52,500 bases of DNA from Candidatus Pelagibacter sp. (lineage in GTDB: Bacteria > Pseudomonadota > Alphaproteobacteria > Pelagibacterales > Pelagibacteraceae), in assembly GCA_028139285.1 (NCBI GenBank), contig JAOINI010000006.1:1-52500 (forward strand), read 5' to 3'. The position numbers and the translations under genes are program-made. Positions within the stretch are counted from its first letter, which is position 1. Every line of letters starts with the position of its first letter. The notes under the pieces are model-generated. The model did no database searches. It was given only the letters and a program-made list of their open reading frames with translations, and had not been told where the DNA came from. Positions 51,548 through 52,500 of this stretch are shown here, piece after piece.

Positions 51548-52500
51548 TACTTCATTATAGATGAAGCAAAATTCCATTTACAGTCAAAACTAGGAATATA
51601 AGCACCAGATAATTTAACGTTTCCAAAGCTTTTTTCTAAAACTTTACACCAATTATCTACTTGTTTTGGTTTTTTATCCTGGCTTCCGACTTGAGCAGTA
51701 ATCACACCACCTCTTTTTAAAATTCTTTTTAAACCTTTCATATTTTTCTTAGCTAAATCTATGCAGTATTGATCATCGTTTAAATCAACAAAAATTTTAT
51801 CATATTTAGAATCTTCTATTTCTCTAATACTTTTAAAGGCATCTCCCCAGAAAGTTTTTATTTTGTTACTTTTCTTAACTTTAGAACAAACTTTTGGCAA
51901 ATGTCGGTAACAAACATCTACTATCTCTGGGTCTAATTCAAACCAATCTATATAGTTTGAATTATTTTCTAAACACGCTCTGGCTACTCCCCCATCTCCT
52001 CCGCCGATTATTGCAACATTATTATTTTTTTTACTCAAATCGTAACTGGATTTAAAAAAGTTTAAGCTATAAATTTTTTCATCTTTTTCAGCTACCTGAA
52101 TTTCATGGTCTATAAATAAAGCATGACCAAACTCCTCTAGATCCATTATTTCAACAAATTGACCAACTTTAGAAGTGAATTTTTCTAAAACATCCTTTAC
52201 CACATAGAATTTCTTTTGACCTGGGGTGCTATAAATATCATCATATAGACCTACACTACTTCGATCAAAAGCATTAGTCACAACTCTTTGATGATCAATT
52301 TCTTTTCTTAAGATTTTAAGAGCAACTTTAGGATTCACTTTTCCGCATGTAAAAAAATCGAAGCTTATAACACCTTTCTCAGGGAAAGTATGAAAACTAA
52401 AATGACTTTCTGACAGCAAAGCAACTAATGTAAAGCCTTGCGGTTCAAATTTGTGGGAAGCAACGTTCAATATTTCTACTTTTGCAGCTTTTGCTATTTT
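51547..52500 (-). CDS. S-adenosylmethionine decarboxylase-spermidine synthase fusion, 5' end beyond window
   Basis: One open frame of 317 residues carries two spermidine-pathway enzymes. The first part is SpeD: HKFEPQGFTLVALLSESHFSFHTFPE contains the Glu-Ser cleavage point where the pyruvoyl group forms, the catalytic histidine in FSFHT and the cysteine in FDFFTCG. The second part, from about visible residue 100, is an aminopropyltransferase with NVAIIGGGDGGVARACL and FELDPEIVDVCYRH. The frame is open to the last base of the window; about 35 more N-terminal residues are expected by comparison with SpeD. The usual DSSDP-type catalytic loop reads VDLNDDQY and the YHE motif reads IYSLN. A TTG at 52470 is not a credible start because it would cut the SpeD fold. 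Confidence 0.85.
   Translation of the reverse strand, partial: KIAKAAKVEILNVASHKFEPQGFTLVALLSESHFSFHTFPEKGVISFDFFTCGKVNPKVALKILRKEIDHQRVVTNAFDRSSVGLYDDIYSTPGQKKFYVVKDVLEKFTSKVGQFVEIMDLEEFGHALFIDHEIQVAEKDEKIYSLNFFKSSYDLSKKNNNVAIIGGGDGGVARACLENNSNYIDWFELDPEIVDVCYRHLPKVCSKVKKSNKIKTFWGDAFKSIREIEDSKYDKIFVDLNDDQYCIDLAKKNMKGLKRILKRGGVITAQVGSQDKKPKQVDNWCKVLEKSFGNVKLSGAYIPSFDCKWNFASSIMK

Overview
The window looks like a piece of a streamlined alphaproteobacterial chromosome of the Pelagibacterales (SAR11) type. The reasons are very high A+T content, about 50 genes packed into 52.5 kb, most junctions overlapping or only a few bases apart, no insertion sequences, prophage or CRISPR, and alphaproteobacterial blocks such as purB-purC-purS-purQ-purL-bolA-grxD. 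The lineage is inferred from these traits and not from a database match. Both ends cut a gene: nadK at the left and a speD-speE fusion at the right.

Layout. 1-5.4 kb: nadK (partial) directly behind tRNA-Leu(UAA), a periplasmic PQQ dehydrogenase with an inserted haem-c domain, a family 9 glycosyltransferase, a short CinA and SfsA. 5.4-11.9 kb: map followed by a compact purine operon (purB, purC, purS, purQ, purL), bolA and grxD. 11.9-22.1 kb, all on the minus strand: a methyltransferase, rpsD, trmJ, cimA, cysS, nadE, class II DAHP synthase, a small beta-carbonic-anhydrase-like protein, glmS, and a GlmU reduced to its acetyltransferase half. 22.1-26.5 kb, plus strand: gph, a LysE-type exporter, prpB-prpC (methylcitrate steps), a two-helix membrane peptide and a homocysteine S-methyltransferase. 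26.5-31.5 kb, solute uptake: proX-proW (glycine betaine) and the zinc system znuC-znuB-zur diverging from znuA across two Zur-like operators. 31.5-33.8 kb: a circularly permuted ATP-grasp gene diverging from Anbu, the ancestral proteasome-like subunit. 33.8-38 kb: an SGNH-like membrane protein and nrdA-nrdB behind tandem NrdR-like boxes. 38-43 kb: phosphomannomutase/phosphoglucomutase, a TauE exporter, dusA, rpoZ and an MFS permease. 43.1-45.8 kb: a CoA-transferase, a beta-hydroxyacid dehydrogenase and a flavin-type oxidase-like protein, in one run. 45.8-52.5 kb: a secreted alpha/beta hydrolase, a gamma-carbonic-anhydrase-like protein, a thioredoxin-like protein, two glycosyltransferases, a DUF6165-like coiled-coil protein, a nitrilase-family amidase and the SpeD-SpeE fusion.

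Most genes are housekeeping. The parts most worth a second look are minimised or rearranged versions of known systems: the half GlmU, the two-gene Anbu locus without its usual alpha-E and transglutaminase partners, the SpeD-SpeE fusion with changed aminopropyltransferase motifs, the short beta-carbonic-anhydrase in the glm operon, the possible structured leader in front of proX, and the tRNA-Leu/nadK junction. I did not see a wholly unknown multi-gene system.
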